In this document: positions 24,801-39,800 of the stretch, one piece after another
Position numbering within the stretch: the stretch's first letter is position 1
Layout of the letters: the number at the start of each line of letters is the position of its first letter
Assembly (NCBI GenBank): GCA_030867875.1
Contig: JAOWCC010000064.1
Coordinates: forward strand, 34,060,802-34,124,801
Direction: 5' to 3'
Source of the DNA: Actinernus sp. WN-2022
Taxonomy: Eukaryota > Cnidaria > Anthozoa > Actiniaria > Actinernidae
Length of the DNA stretch: 64,000 bases
Translations under genes and position numbers: made by a program
The notes under the pieces: model-generated
Told to the model about the DNA's origin: nothing
The model's input: the letters and a program-made list of their open reading frames with translations, nothing else
Databases searched by the model: none

Positions 24801-27800
24801 TGGTGCAAAAAATGGTTTGAGTCCATTCAGTTTTAATTTGTTGTCTGTTAAGCATGAGATTGCACAAACCACATCGAACTTTTGCAGTGTATTAGTGAGC
24901 GGAGTCCGAGAAGTTAAAGGTTTTATTTAATGTTGGCAGCAGTCGATCATTGTCTCAAAATTTAATTTCATCTCCCTTAGCTGAGTGCCGAAGCATTGGG
25001 CAAAAATTACATTAATCATTGCTCAGTTGTTAGACTATTGTGTTACGACCGCGGCTTTTTACCGTGGCTTTCGACTGTATGCATCAATAATTTCAGGCGG
25101 TACTGTACATGTAATACTGTTACGAGAAGACACAAACAGTGATGCAACTTGGCAACACAAACTGTGTATGTGTGTTGTGAAAATACCTGACATAAGGTTG
25201 GTTTTACAGGATAAGAAGTCTGTGGAGAGTTGTTGCTTAGCATTTACAAGACTTGTGGATAGCTTTCAGCACGACAAGGTATAATTATATGTTGACTGTG
25301 TCACGGTGAGAGGCCTTTTAATTTGCAGTCCAGGCCAGACACAGTTATTTTCAGCGATTTTCATATGAACTGACTAATCCTTGAGCATGTGGGATGGTTA
25401 AAATCAAAGGAAATACGCAAATATGACTAACAAAGCGTGTATGGAGCCTTTTCATGTGACGTCATAGCCGCCATGTTGGTGTACCTTTAACAATAGATTC
25501 TTCGTTAGCTTCTTTTGTTAGGTACACCAACATGGCCGCCATGCCCTTTGTCATTTGAATCTCTGGGGATTGATTGAAAACCCTCTATAGACATAATGTT
25601 CAAGGAAATATTGCATATCATTTCAATTAGGCAAAGGGAGGAGGACACTGGGTGTAGACAAATAACAGCCATTTACCAAACAGTGAACATCGAATTTCCA
25701 GTCGAGGTTCAGCCATACGATAGGTCAAGTAGAACCCAACACTACCATAATTATGGATACATTTCTGCCTCTGTCAACGCTTATAAATACTCTTTCTATG
25801 TTAGAACAATACCATTTTGGAATGATCTACCCAGCTACATTGTACAGGCAACTTCAATTAACTAGTTCAAGGAACTCATGTAAATATATGTTGTTTGTTC
25901 GATTGTTTATTTTAATAGTTTAGCATACCACTGTACTAAATGTCAGTATCGGGATTAGGCTTGCCTATATTGATACTTAATAAACTGAAACTGTGATTCC
26001 ATGCATGCGCAACACCATGACATAAAATGATCCCCTTTTACAGTTAATATAATGAAGCAGTTGTGATAACAATTAAATGCATTTATGTCATTGAGAAACA
26101 AAAACAAATGTTTGTTTTAATGAACTTACCTAATTTCTATTTCACAGAAACACCTTCAAGATCTTGCTGCCCATGGACTTTTATCAAACATACAACAATT
26201 GGTAGGTGAATGTTGAAGGCTAATATAACTTTAGGCCACAAATTAGTTGTTGGAAGCATGGTGCAGCTTATGATTGTTTTGAGTGCTAGTGCTTTGTCAG
26301 GGAAAAATATGAACTTGTGCTGGAAGTCAGTGAAAAAGGTTTCTTGGTGATAAGTCAGTGAAATATTTGTTTGTTTTCCTGTAACTGTGTGAGAACCCTG
26401 TCCCAGTCAAACGACAAGCAACGTTCCCTTTTTTAATATATATATATATGATTATTTATTAATGAATGGTTGAACCATTTGTTCTTAGTTGATGATATCA
26501 CCACCCATCTTCAGTACGGGAACTTTTGTAATGGTTCTACGGATGCTGGCCATACTGTTTGCCAACTGTCCAGCTCTTGCTGTGGACCTGCTGCAACAAA
26601 GTAAAAACCTCATCTGCATGTGTATTTACCAACCATTATGTAAACATGGCAAGAAATGCAACCATGGCTTGAACTGTTACTTTCATGCAAAATCTGGTAT
26701 TTTATAAATTTTAATGATTATTTAAATCTGCAACAAAAAAAAGCACTATGTGGGCAACCAGAAAGCCATTATATTTTTACTACTCAAATACGGTCTCATA
26801 TTTCTTGCATTCTTGTCCATATTGCATGCATGTATACTTATAGAGCTGTGTATTGTTATGAGTCATTTGTATTTTGGTTTGCATTTTAGCTGTATAAGAT
26901 GTTAGCTGACTCATAAGTTATTCATTATTTAAATTCTGCCTAGAAACTAAATTTTTGTTCCATAATAACCAAAACCCTTGCGTGCTTGCTCAAGGAATCG
27001 GATTTACCATATATGGTGATGGAAGCCATTTGACTGTAACTCGTATGATTCTGTAGTCGAAGAGCTGCATGTAGCAGTAAGATCTTTTTCATCCCTGGTG
27101 ATGGCTAGGTAGAATGCTAAGCTGTTTCAAATTGGGCCAACACATTGGTGGAGCTGTTTTTGTAGCAACTCATGTTTTATTTTGTAGTACTTTGTAGTGC
27201 ACTACAGCATAAACGAAATCGCAAACCTCGCCAGGTATACTATAACTACCCAAAATACAGTATCATAGTTGGTGCTGTCTTGTGCATATTTCATGTGCTC
27301 TTTTCACAATTAAATAATAAATGTGGTACATGTAATAAGGTGGCATATTTACGGAAGCCTAGAAGAGACATTCAGTTCGAGAAAAAAATATGAAAATTGT
27401 TTTTTTTTGGGGGGGGGGGGGGGGGTGGTATTTTTTTATTGTGAAATTTTTTGCATAAAAAAATATGATAAAATTAATTTTTTTTTTTAAATTGTGAAAA
27501 AAAATATATATATATATATTTATTTTGGAAAAAAAGTTGATGAGCCACGTGGTGGGCGGTTGCTGAGCCCGGAGATCAAACGATGGTGGCGAGGACACCG
27601 ACTCCAGCTCCATCGAGCGACATTCTTGGATCTTGGATATTTACTTCCATTCTATACGTATGTATACTAGAATGGAAGTAAAGATCCAAGATATTATTAT
27701 AAGGAATGCTAATGATGTAGGGATATAAAATGGTAAAAACATGGCGAAAGCACCCTCCCACAGTTACCTTGGAGTGACCAGACACATGACCTCCACTGGA

Positions 27801-30800
27801 ACACACACTGCTCTAAAGTGGCAGCAAGTGCCAATAAGTATATAAAAATAATGTCATACTCATGTATACTAGAATGGAAGTAAATATCCAAGAGCCTTGA
27901 ATGTCGCTCAATGGAGCTGGAGTCGATGCCCTTGCCGCCATCGTTTGATCTCCGGGCTCAGCAACCGCCCACCACATGGCTCATCAATTTTTTTCAAAAT
28001 ACCGTATTTACCCGTGTAGAAGCCGCACCCGTAGATAAGCCGCACCCCAAGTTTTGAAGCTTGAATTTAGGAAAAAAACTTTTTTCGAAAAATACAAAAA
28101 ATAATTAGAAAATCCTTTGTCCGAGTTCATAAACGCTTGTACTGATGCCAAACTTCTTCAAAAAAAGAATAATCTTTTGTTGGAGTTCATAAACATTCGT
28201 ACTTGAAGCAAAACTTCATCAGATTGTCATAATTAATAAATAATCACAACTTTAATTCGATCGAATATGGTTCAACTTGCCTTGTCATTTCTTGTGTATA
28301 TTTTAACCTGCAGTCTTTAAATCACTCCAGAATTCTTCCGCATTTATTCCTCAATTAACTAACAACAATTCCAAGGAACCGCTTTCCTTTAATCGCTAGA
28401 GCAAGAAAGGTTTTCTGGCGAAACAATACTTGCACGAGTAGGTCAGGTCCGCCATCTTGGATTTTCATTAACTAGTGCCAATCTCCCACGTGTAAAATTG
28501 TGAAGAATGCCTGGTTGTTTAGACGCATGCTTTGACAAGCACTGCAAATCAGCATGTTTTGGAAGGTAAATAAGCTTAATCACGTTTAAATATTCACGAA
28601 ATTCTAATATATTAGGTCTAAGGTAGGTCTTAGAAGAGTTTTTGCTTTAATTCTTTCAAATTGCGTGGTTTTTTTCAATGATTATGCTTAAATTGCTATA
28701 TTACACGATCTTTCTCTGTTATTTGTTTTACTTTTTCTTCTTCTTTCAGATGAAAACAAATGGTAATTTATGCGAATTTTTGATACCTTTTCTAGGTGTT
28801 CCCGTAGATAAGCCGCACCCCCGATTTTGAACGAAAATTTTGGGTGAAAAGGTGCGGCTTATACACGGGTAAATACGGTAAATATATATTTAAAGAATTC
28901 CAATAAAATGTTTTTTTTCTCAAACTGAATGTCCCTTCTAGACTTCCGTACATATTAGTATGTCTTGGGTTTTACAAATAATTTTGGGACACTTGTTGCT
29001 TTGCAGATATTGTTGAGACTCTGAAGCTTCTCTTGGTTGGTAGTGTAGATATAACAGAAGACAATGTAGAGGTAAAATGGCATTGAGCTATGCCTTTGCA
29101 GTATAGCTCTTAAATTGAAGTGTACATGACAATCCTTTTTTTTCATTTTTTTCTCCCATTGATATGTTTAGAAAAGGGATACCCAATTAAATATTAAGAA
29201 GGAAAAGTGTATGGAAATACACTCCATTTTAGCTTAGAATTGGTCAGGAGACTGGGTTGAGAATTTGTGATGTGACATCACATTTGCATTGATCACTTTA
29301 TTACTGCTGTTGTCAACTATATTACAAACATGATGTCACATACCAAGACCACTTGATGTTTTGGCTGTGCACTCCTTGAGACAATTTTGAAGCCAAAGTA
29401 GTGCTTATTTTGAACAAAAAAAATGCTTCCAAAAGCTTTTCATCAGGTTTTAGCTTTAAAACTGTTCTTTAAACATATCGAACTAACAAAATCCAAATAT
29501 TTTTTTGTGTCATTATACATAAATGTATTACCATTCTGTTTTGAATTCTCTTCAGCTCATTCCCAGAAGTCCTCAGGAGTTCTTTGAGATCACTTGTTTT
29601 ATAAGGTTTGTTCTATCAGCTTCTATAATTATTTTTGTCTGAGCTGAAATTTTACAATGACATGCTTTCTGACTAAAATTTGTGTGCCTTTTTTTGTTCA
29701 CTCCATAACAGTATTATATTCTTTTTCCCCAGTGAACTCTTTCCACAGCTTCCCAAGAATGGTAGGTATATTTGTTTATAGATTTTCTCATATGCTGCCT
29801 GTTTTAGGAACCTCTTTCTTTACTTTTTTGCTTATACCCCTGGATATATGGACTAGATAAACTCTTTTGTTCCATTAATAAATTCCATGCTTATTACCGT
29901 TTAATTTCCAGGCTGACTATTAACTACTTACAGTTAGTACATGGTATTACGACCCAATCTATGATGTTTAAGTGTTAACCCAGTTATTGTGAACATGCAA
30001 TCCCTCATTACGGACTAAGGACACTAGCTAGCTGGAATAAGGAATACAAATGGCATGTACCAATACAACTCGGGTAGAACTAAGGAGACTAACCGGAGTA
30101 AGGACTATGACTAGCATGCAGTGATACAACCCTGGCAGAACTACATGTAAGGGGACTAACCGGTCTAAGGAATACAAATGGTGAAGGGGACTAATGGACT
30201 AAGGAGTACAAAATTACATGTATAGCAATACAACCCTGCTAGAATATATGCTAGAAAAATGGGGACTAACCGGACTAAGGACTGTGACCAGCATACAGTG
30301 ATACAACCTGGCTAGAACTAGGGGGATTAACTGGACTAAGGATTATGACCAACATACAGTGATACAACCTGGCTAGAACTAGGGGGATTAACTGGACTAA
30401 GGACTATGACTAGCATTACAGTGATACAACCCTGCTAGAACTAGGGGGACTAACCGGACGTCTAAGGACTATGACTAGCATACAGTGATACAACCCTGCA
30501 AGAACAAAGGGTACTAACTGGACTGCGATGCAACCCTGCTAGAACTAAGAGGACTAACTGGACTAAGGACTACATTGTATGACAGCATACAGTGATACAA
30601 CCATGTTAGAACTCAGGGGACTAACCAGACTAAGGACTATGATTAGCATACTGCGAGTTCCCTTCACTTCAAAATAATGAAAGATGGAGTAACGTTTTGA
30701 CCTTCACGTTCTCTATGAAACATATGGTTTTCACGTTGTGTTTTTGCATACAACGGTCGAAATGTAAGCGACTGCATGCATTTCCTCGTGCAGTTATTGT

Positions 30801-33800
30801 AATTTGTAATTAAGGCTATTGTTTTTTTGCCATTGTCTTAGGTCTTGCCGTTGTGGTTTCTTAAACTCCCTAATATCTTAACCAAGATTTGTTCATCATC
30901 AGGTGTGTTTTCAGTCGATATGTTACTAAACAAGAACCAGAACAGGACAGAGCATGGCTTGTGGCAGTGGAAGGACGATAGGGGATCCTGGCATTCTTAC
31001 TCATGGATAGACAGTAAGATCATCGAGGCTGCATATCAGAGTGGTGAAGATGAACTGAGCCTGGCAACTATGGGACGTACCTACACTATTGATTTCAATG
31101 CTCTTCAACAGGTTAGTGGAAGAAAGTGTAAACTAGTGTGCAGCCAAACTGGATGCTAAATGGAAGACGTATGTACCATATAGAAATGGTCTATACATAT
31201 ATGTACTGTAAATACCAGTATAATTATAGGTTGCATCCCAAACTTAGATGCCTCATCATCATCATACTTTATTCACACAAATTATACATACTTAATTCTA
31301 CAATAATACAATCTATACAAAATTACATTATCAATTAAATTTTCAATCTGCAAGAAATTTGTGCATCTTAGGGGCTAAATTAACCAATTGGTTGTGTTGA
31401 CTCTTTTAATCCTTTAAGCTGTACTATAAAGACAATTTTTGTAGTTAAACATTATTAACAACCACTAAAATGTGCATTTTAGTAGTAAGAAATGGCAGAC
31501 CCTGCATTACATTAGAAGGATCTATTTATTTTTATTTCTTCTTATGGCTTGTTATATTCAAACATTAATTGTAAACTAAACAAGTGCGAATAAATTGAAC
31601 TTGGATTGAATAAAGCATTTCACAAAGAGAGTGCTAAATATCAGTATTTACTCAACAAACAAAAGGCATATCAATGCGATACACATTTAGAATGCTCATT
31701 GATAAAATCAAGTGATATTTAGTGTGAGCTTTCGACCCCAAAAACCAAGAAATTTTACAGACTTTCAGCTACAGCCACAATCCATTTCAGTCCTTTTGTC
31801 GTTTGAAATAAGCCTCACCTCGGAATAGACCGTGGTTATTTGGTGACATTGTCAGAACAGCATAACATGTTCATAAACATTCTGCAGTTATAGAGAGGTG
31901 ATGAGAGGCAAGGATTGGCTTGTTTGTACATCTCTGCCCAAGGATACACCTTGGGATTAAAACCAGCAGTAATTGTTCATAGTTGACTTAACAGTGTGAC
32001 TACTGAAACCAGGGCCACTTAGACAATGAGAACAAAACACATTGCAAAACGAAAAAACAGCATTCCACAGTATAAATCCTAGCACATCCATGCGATTAAC
32101 TTAGCCTTCAGAACTGGTCGACAAAATTCTCCTTTTACTGGATTGAACTCTAGCAAGTCGAAATGCTATTGTCTCGTAATCAACACTGATTGGCTCAAGT
32201 AACCATAAGTTTGAATGCTTTGCTTATGTTTGGCAATGTGATTGATTTTCATTGTTGCACTGTAAGATCTCCCATAGTTTGTTATTGACATTGTGCTTTT
32301 CATTAACATAGATCAATGAGGACACTGGAACAACTAGACCAGTACAGCGCTGTTCAGGTGCAGGAGAATCCTCAAGTTCAACATCATTAGCAGGATCCCA
32401 AGCTGAGAAAGTTGATGAACGAGAAGCCATTTTACAGAAGGATGTTACGGCAACGTCCTTCACACATGTACTTTTCGCTTCTCTATACAATATTATGAAC
32501 TCTTCTGTGGGTGTCGCGGTTAGACATAAATGTGTGAATGCAATTCTTAGAATGGTGTACCATGCTCCATCAGAGCTCCTTCAGGTGATTCTAAAGAAAC
32601 ACCCCATCTCTAGCGTGATTGGAGAAATGCTCCAGTCTCGTGATCTCAGGACGCTTGTAAATGCCTTGCAGATGGCAGAGATTTTGATGCAGAAGTTGCC
32701 AGATGTGTATCATATTTCGTTTAGGAGAGAAGGTGTTATGCACAAGGCAAAGGCATTAGCTAGTGGGTCATTTCTAGAAGCCTCTACCACAGAGGCAAAG
32801 AAGGAGACCAAAAGGTGCCCAGCAGTTGTGGCAGGTCCACTCTCTGGAGAGCCCTATTCTTCCCATCATTCACATTTCATTCAGGTCTTTGAGAAGCCCC
32901 CATCACCACCAACTTCAAGGTACTCAAATTGGATATTTCATATGTGAATAGGACATTTGCATGGTGGCGTCACATACTACAGCTACCAGAACTCCTTGTG
33001 TGAATCCTTTTATTCCTCTCTTTTGGACCATTGTCTTGGTATTCTCAAGGGAGTTAAACAATCTGAAGGAGAAAAAAGAACTTGAAAAGGGTTATGTTAG
33101 TTGTAGTTAAATGATGTCATAACGCAAATGTCCTATTATTCCAAGTCTGTGCTTAGTAAGTGTTATGAAAACTTAATTTTTTTTAACAAAGCTTATCTCC
33201 CTTTCAAGATTTTACAATAGATTAGTCTTTATTAAGAAGTTACATGTACTGGAACTCCCTGTGCGTGCTTTCCTTTCAAAACCATTTACAAAAGTCACAT
33301 GATGAAGGCCGGACGTGTAAGGCGTGAGCGGGCTGGAAAAAGCCGTCCAACCATGCACAATTTTTTCTTGCTGTTTTGCGGTTTGTTCTACAAAAAAAAA
33401 ATGGTCATATGATAAAATACCTATTGACTGAGTTAGGTCGGGCCGGACGGGAAAATATTTGGCTCAAGGTCATGATGTAACGTATGTACGTCATGACCTC
33501 AAGCCAGATATTTTCCCATCTGGTCCTTCCACTCAGTCAATAAGTATCTAAGACTTAAAGTACTGTTCAAAAATATTACAACAGGGGAGTGAATTTCACC
33601 TGAACAAGTGAATTTTCCGCTAAAAGACAATGGCAATTTCACTTGTTCTGGTAAAATTTCACTTCCCTTGTTGTAATGTTTTCGAACAGCACTGTAGGGC
33701 GCATTCAATTGACCATATTCCGAAATAAGAATACACAGAATGATCACTACAAATGGAATGCTAAATGGATCCTGAAAATCCTATATCAGCAAGAGTTTGT

Positions 33801-36800
33801 AGCTTAATTACAGTGCAGAATGTGCCTGAACCAGTGATTTCCAGAGACTATTCCAACTATTCTTAGTGTGTTATTGTCTGAACTGACCTCCCCTTTCGTG
33901 TTTCCTATAACAGAAGACTAAGTGATGTGTTTAGAGGCAAGAGAAGATCAAAAAGGACAACTAGAAGTAAAGAGAAATGCCATAGCATGATGGAACCAGA
34001 CCTGAAGAAACAGACTGAGGGCTCGGAGCTGACCAAATCTGTTACTCTACCCACAACCTCCTCTCAAACACACCACCATGGGAAGACATCCTTCTTTTCC
34101 TCCTTGTCTTCGTCACGATGGAATGCAAAGGCATCCACTTCTTCTTTGCCCACTTCATCTGATGGTCTACCAAGAGTAAGGAAGGTTCATGGATTTTCAT
34201 TTTTTATTTGAACCAAGGGAAGGGGATCTTGTACACAAAAGTGACTAATGAAGATTACTAGGCTCTTGATGTATCAAGATCAAGATTCTTTATTCACACC
34301 ATTTACATCTTGCCATTTCAGTCAAAGAAACCTTTGGTTTCAGCAAAATAACGGCTAAGAATGGCCGAAAACTTTGCTTGCAGTACAGCCAACTTGTAGA
34401 ATCCTACTCCAAGAAAATGTGTTTGTGTGCACAGTGCTAGCCATCTAATTGGTTGATTATAACTATTATGCAAGAATCACGATTTGCGATGGAGAATAAA
34501 ATAATAAAAAAACTGCAGACCTAGACTCGGGGGGGGCCAAAGTCCTGGCCCGAGTAATTAAGATTATTTATTGGTTACAAGAAAGGGAGAGAAAAAGGTA
34601 GAAATAATACAAATATAATATTAAGAAACAAGAATAATAGCACAAAGACCAGTAGAAGAACGTGAGACTGTGTACCATGCCATAGAGCAGATTTTGTTTG
34701 AGTGGAACAAAAATATGGTATGTTTGTAGCCTTACCGTAACCGTACTGTAACTTACTGTATCGTAAATCTGTAATTTGATTGATCAGTAGACAAAAGCAA
34801 TGGGAAGCTGTGTCAATGTCACGGCATGTCACGGCATGTCACGGCATGTCACGGCATGTCACGGCATGTCACACCGTAACCTTGCCATAAGTCATTGCAG
34901 TAACTTGCCCACTCATACGAAATCCACTCTATTAAAAATATTTTTAAGATGTATAAAAATAACGTATAAAAATAAAATATAATAATTTTTAGAATATTAA
35001 GTTCTTTAAACAGCGGAGAGGTATGTTGGTCTTGCTTAGAAAATTAAAGTAATAATTATTATTCTCACAGCTTTCTTCTGAATAATTGAAATTGATATGT
35101 CTTCAATATACATGTATCTGTTCATTCTCTTGTGTCTTTCAGGTGGATGTGAATAGTTTGAACAGCACTTTGCATGCCTTGAGTACCTCAAAAATGTCAG
35201 ATAACAGAGAAAAGATACGTGCCTGGATCAAAGAACAAGGTACATTAAACTTTTGTTCCTCTTGAATGTTGAATGTCATACATGCACATGATCCATTCTG
35301 TCAGTCCATCTGGCTGAACTAAAATAATCCTCCCCTCCCCTCCACCCGATCTGGCAAGCTCATTGAGATACAGAGGATATTACTTGGCCACACAGCTCTA
35401 GATGTAGAATTTATCTTTGAGTGTTTAGCTTGATAAATTGTGAGTTAGTGCACCCTAATGTTCCTAAAATGTGAAAAACATTACTTTTAAATTTCAACAA
35501 CGTAATCTTGAGCAAATATGTTTGATATTGACTGACTTTTAAATCTTTAAAATTAGAAATGAAAATGCTCACCATCTGGTTTTCATGTAATTATAAAGTA
35601 AATTACATGGCTGCTTGGAGAGACAGAATGTATCTTTGTGTTTAACTTGATAACTCACTCATTTGCTGTAAAATAGAGCAAATCAGACAATTTTGGTCTC
35701 TGAAGTAATATCCCGGCAGTTAGATATCATGTTTATGATTTTGCTATCATCCAGTATACCACTGACTCTCATGTTTTAAAAGCAGTTTGTTGAGTTCAAG
35801 CTCAGTGGTGTTCTTGTTGTAAATCAGTTCTCTATGTTTAGCAATCAAGTTCTGTGCCACATACTTTGATGATGAGCAGGGAAAATCTCACCCTGCCTTA
35901 GATGTAGTTCAGAAGCTCAGCTCTGCTACCGAAGCCCTGGCAGCAAATGTAAGCATATGTGTACTGTTCACAGTATTTAGTACTGTACTAAAAATTATAT
36001 TAATTTATGAAGTAGATAGTACACATGCTCAGATTGGCTGAAAACCCTATTTCTATAACTAGAGAAATGTAAAAAGTTGAGCATGCACTTAAGCTAGTTG
36101 GGAGTATTTATGTTTTGATAATCAAAGAAAGTGAGTGTTTTCTTGTGTTTTTACTCTAATTTCATAAGGGAGCAGGTCAAAACACATGCCCCAGATAGCT
36201 AGGGACCCATTTTTTTCAACAGACACAGCTGTCAGCACATGGTATTTTTCCATTCTGGGGGCCTGGTGGTAATTTTAACACAGAAAATGAAATGATAACG
36301 TAAGACAAAACATGCAGTGCATTTGTTTCTAGATTATGCCTTTTAGTTTTGAAGATATTTAAGAACAAATTATTTTTAATATTGAGTTTTCTCTCCAGAG
36401 AAGATGGCTGGCAGCAGCCCCCACCCCCCTACCCCAAAATGGGTCCGTCGAGAGGGCATGTGTTTTGACCTGCACCCTAAAGGAAATAGAAAAATATTTC
36501 CAGTATTCCCATAGAGTTACAGAAACACTTGTGGAAGATTAGAAGAACACTAAATAACAGTGGAAACACTCACACTTATTGGGAGTGATTAAAAGTATTT
36601 TTTTTGCCAAGCCAGAATCAAACCCTGGGCTTAGTTGACACTTCTTAAAACTAAAGGCACATGCTCATACCACACAGCCATAGAACCGACCATTACTTGC
36701 ACAATTTGAAAATAAGTAATATGTACAAATGTACTGACAGAAGGTGCAGATTTTTCAGGCATGCCACATGTCTGATTTCAGGCACGAATCAGTGAATTCT

Positions 36801-39800
36801 TGCTCTGCTATCAATCGTTTACATTGTGCATGATATAATCATCCTTACTTGTTTACCTTTAGAATGAAAAGGACCTACTTGCATTGAAAGTAAGTTGTCA
36901 TTATTAGTGATTATAAGGCCCTAAGCAAATAAATAATAACATTGGCTATCATTATTTATATTAAATTTATTTATTTAATTATTTCTTTAAGTTATTTGAC
37001 AAATAGAAGATGGTTCTCTGTGTTCTATGAAAATAATTATGCACGCTTGATATCTTGAAGCTCTGGATGCACAAGTGGAATTGGAGTGCTTCAAGACCTT
37101 AAAAGTGCATATATTTTTTACTGGACGTAGGAAAACATCTCTATGTTTTATAATGTAAATGTGGTTATCTTGCTGGAGCATGCAATTATAAGAAAATCAT
37201 GCAAGCTGAGCTGAAGTCTTTTAACCAATGAAATGGCACGTTCTTAGGATGCTCCTGTAACTTATTTTATACTTAATAAATAAAAGATGGTTCTCCATGT
37301 TCTATAGCAAAATAATGCACGCTTGAGGTCTTGAAAAACTGCAGATGCATGAGTAGAACGCGAGTGCATTTTTGGTATAGGACATACATGTAGGAGAACC
37401 ATCTTCTATTTGTTTTATAATATAAAAATCGATCTACGCGGAAAGAAATTCTTGAGCGTGCATTATAAGAAAATCAAGCATGCTGAACAGCCAATGAAAT
37501 TGTGCCTTCTCAGGATGCTCCTGTAACTTACATGTATATTATACAAGTCATTTGTTCAGCTTTATTATTGATTTGGTCATTTTGATTAAAAACTGACAGT
37601 TCACAATATGTGAAGGGATTAATCTTTTCAGTAATAGTTAAATAATTTAAGTAGCCTAATATTTATTGCTGTTGTTCTCAAAAGGACATCAGAACTGTTT
37701 TATCAGACTCTGAGGAAGGTGCAAGTCCTTTTGAGATCCTACACAGTGGTTTGGTTTCCCAGTTGTTAAGGTAAGCGCTCTCTCATTTTCAAATAAATCA
37801 CTTGACATTAAAGTGGAGTTTGTATGAGTGGGACAAAAATGTGATGTCTGTAGTTTTACAGTAACCATACTTACTGTGATGTAACTCTGTAATTTGATTG
37901 GATCAGAGAGAAAACGTGCAGATCTATCATCAAACTCAAACAAGTTTGATCAAGGAACAACATACTCTTTACTACTATTGCATTTTTCCCACATGAAACA
38001 CATTTTTTTGCTTTGTGAAAATAGATAAAGAATAAGTTAACTTGTGGCATGGACATGTGCACTGATATTTGTCTACAGACAATGACTGTTTTGAGAAGCG
38101 AACCATTTCTGAGAGTAAAGTTTGATGAAAACTGAGTTTCATGGAACATGATTGTAATGTCCAAGGACAAAATAATATGAGTTCTTATTATTCAGTTCCT
38201 CAGTATCCCAATTTCTGATTGGTTGATTCACCTGCAAATAACTGCGTGCAAATAAGCATTTGCCTGCAGATATTGTTGTAAGCATGCACAGTGCTGTTCA
38301 ATAACAAATCCAACATGGCTGCTTGGTTTCCAAAGTTTTCAGAGAAGGAAATTGCGAGTATTTTGGATGCCAAAGGTAACAAAAACACTGAATAATAAAA
38401 CAATAATTATTGGAACTCCAACTATCGCAAAATATGATGAATTGTCTGTGGTGAGCTACCAGTTATTTGCCTATGCCTTCGGCATCGGCAAATGACTGGT
38501 AGCTCACCACAGACAATTCATCATATTTTGCTCAGCCTCGTCCAACAATTGCTTAATATTTCAACGCCACAAAGTAGGTTATCTTTATATATCTTCTTTT
38601 ACGGCAGCCCTTGCATGTGCTATGCTCACAGGGGGTGATATTTGTCACCGACAGAGAACAAATCTTGGATCACATGACTCATTCCACCAATCATGTGTGT
38701 GAGTATGATTTTGCTGGGTTATAATGCATTATATCCTGTTGTTTCCCTATAGTTACCTCACATCGTCACTGGTAAAGAACAACCAGCCACATGACTTCAA
38801 GCTTAAGACATTTTTACAAGCATTTATGGACTTGCCAGTGAGTGCCTCATTAGTTTAATGTATTAGGTGATACCTAACATAAATACAAATGCGGTGGAGT
38901 GGTTCTAATCAGCTGGTTCCACAGTCTTCTTTATTTACTCTACATGTGTGGTATGGCGTATAACATGACATGTTAAATAAAAATGACAATTATACGGTCA
39001 TCTACAAAGTCAATATGTTGAACATATATAATACAAGAAACCGGTTTGGAATGTTATGGCGTATAACGTGACATGTATCCAAAAACGACAAATATACGGC
39101 CATCTACAAAGTCATTAGGTTATGAACCAAGTCGGGTTAAAATTTAAAGCCATTTGTGATTAGTTTAGACTGAGAGTTAATACTATTGACTTAAGCCTAA
39201 GCTAGACAACGACTTTTTGCAAAATTCCTAACATGCTGTGAAACAGGAAACAGCGTGTACCAAACATGAATTTAGGCCGATTTGAAATTTATCATGATAA
39301 TTTTGAATGAAACATCTAACTTTGTAACTTCAGAAACAACCGGTAAAGGGTGCTTAATTGTGTAAAGCTATAGTATGACTATAAAAGGCTTCTGTCAGGC
39401 ACTCTCCACCTTCAGCCTTTGTCAAGTGAACATCTCTATTCAAAGCTCTGTATGCCAGGCACTCTCCACCTTCAGCCTTTGTCAAGTGAACATCTCTATT
39501 CAAAGCTCTGTATGCCAGGCACTCTCCACCTTCAGCCTTTGTCAGATGAACATCTCTATTCAAAGCTCTGTATGCCAGGCACTCTCCACCTTCAGCCTTT
39601 GTCAGATGAACATCTCTATTCAAAGCTCTGTATGCCAGGCACTCTCCACCTTCAGCCTTTGTCAAGTGAACATCTCTATTCAAAGCTCTGTATGCCAGGC
39701 ACTCTCCACCTTCAGCCTTTGTCAAGTGAACATCTCTATTCAAAGCTCTGTATGCCAGGCACTCTCCACCTTCAGCCTTTGTCAAGTGAACATCTCTATT

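Larger units (their letters stand above)
21780..25107. mobile_element. Large Tc1/pogo-like nonautonomous element filling the intron after exon 14
   Basis: Inverted ends TACAGTACCGCCTGAAATTA and mirror TAATTTCAGGCGGTACTGTA. The TACAGT...ACTGTA pattern is typical of Tc1/mariner/pogo with TA duplication. Subterminal ACCGCGGT words are dense on the left and present on the right. It shares the AGTCCGAGAAGTTAAAGGTT segment with 4204-6085. No transposase seen; a 100-codon minus-strand ORF (24565-24867) has no recognisable motif. Only about 40 and 100 bp of ordinary intron remain on either side. Confidence 0.75.

Noticed and set aside
24565..24867. 100-codon minus-strand frame as a transposase
   Set aside because: No DDE or other motif could be seen; kept only as part of the element at 21780-25107.
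32224..32490. 88-codon minus-strand frame
   Set aside because: Antisense shadow of TRIP12 exon 22.
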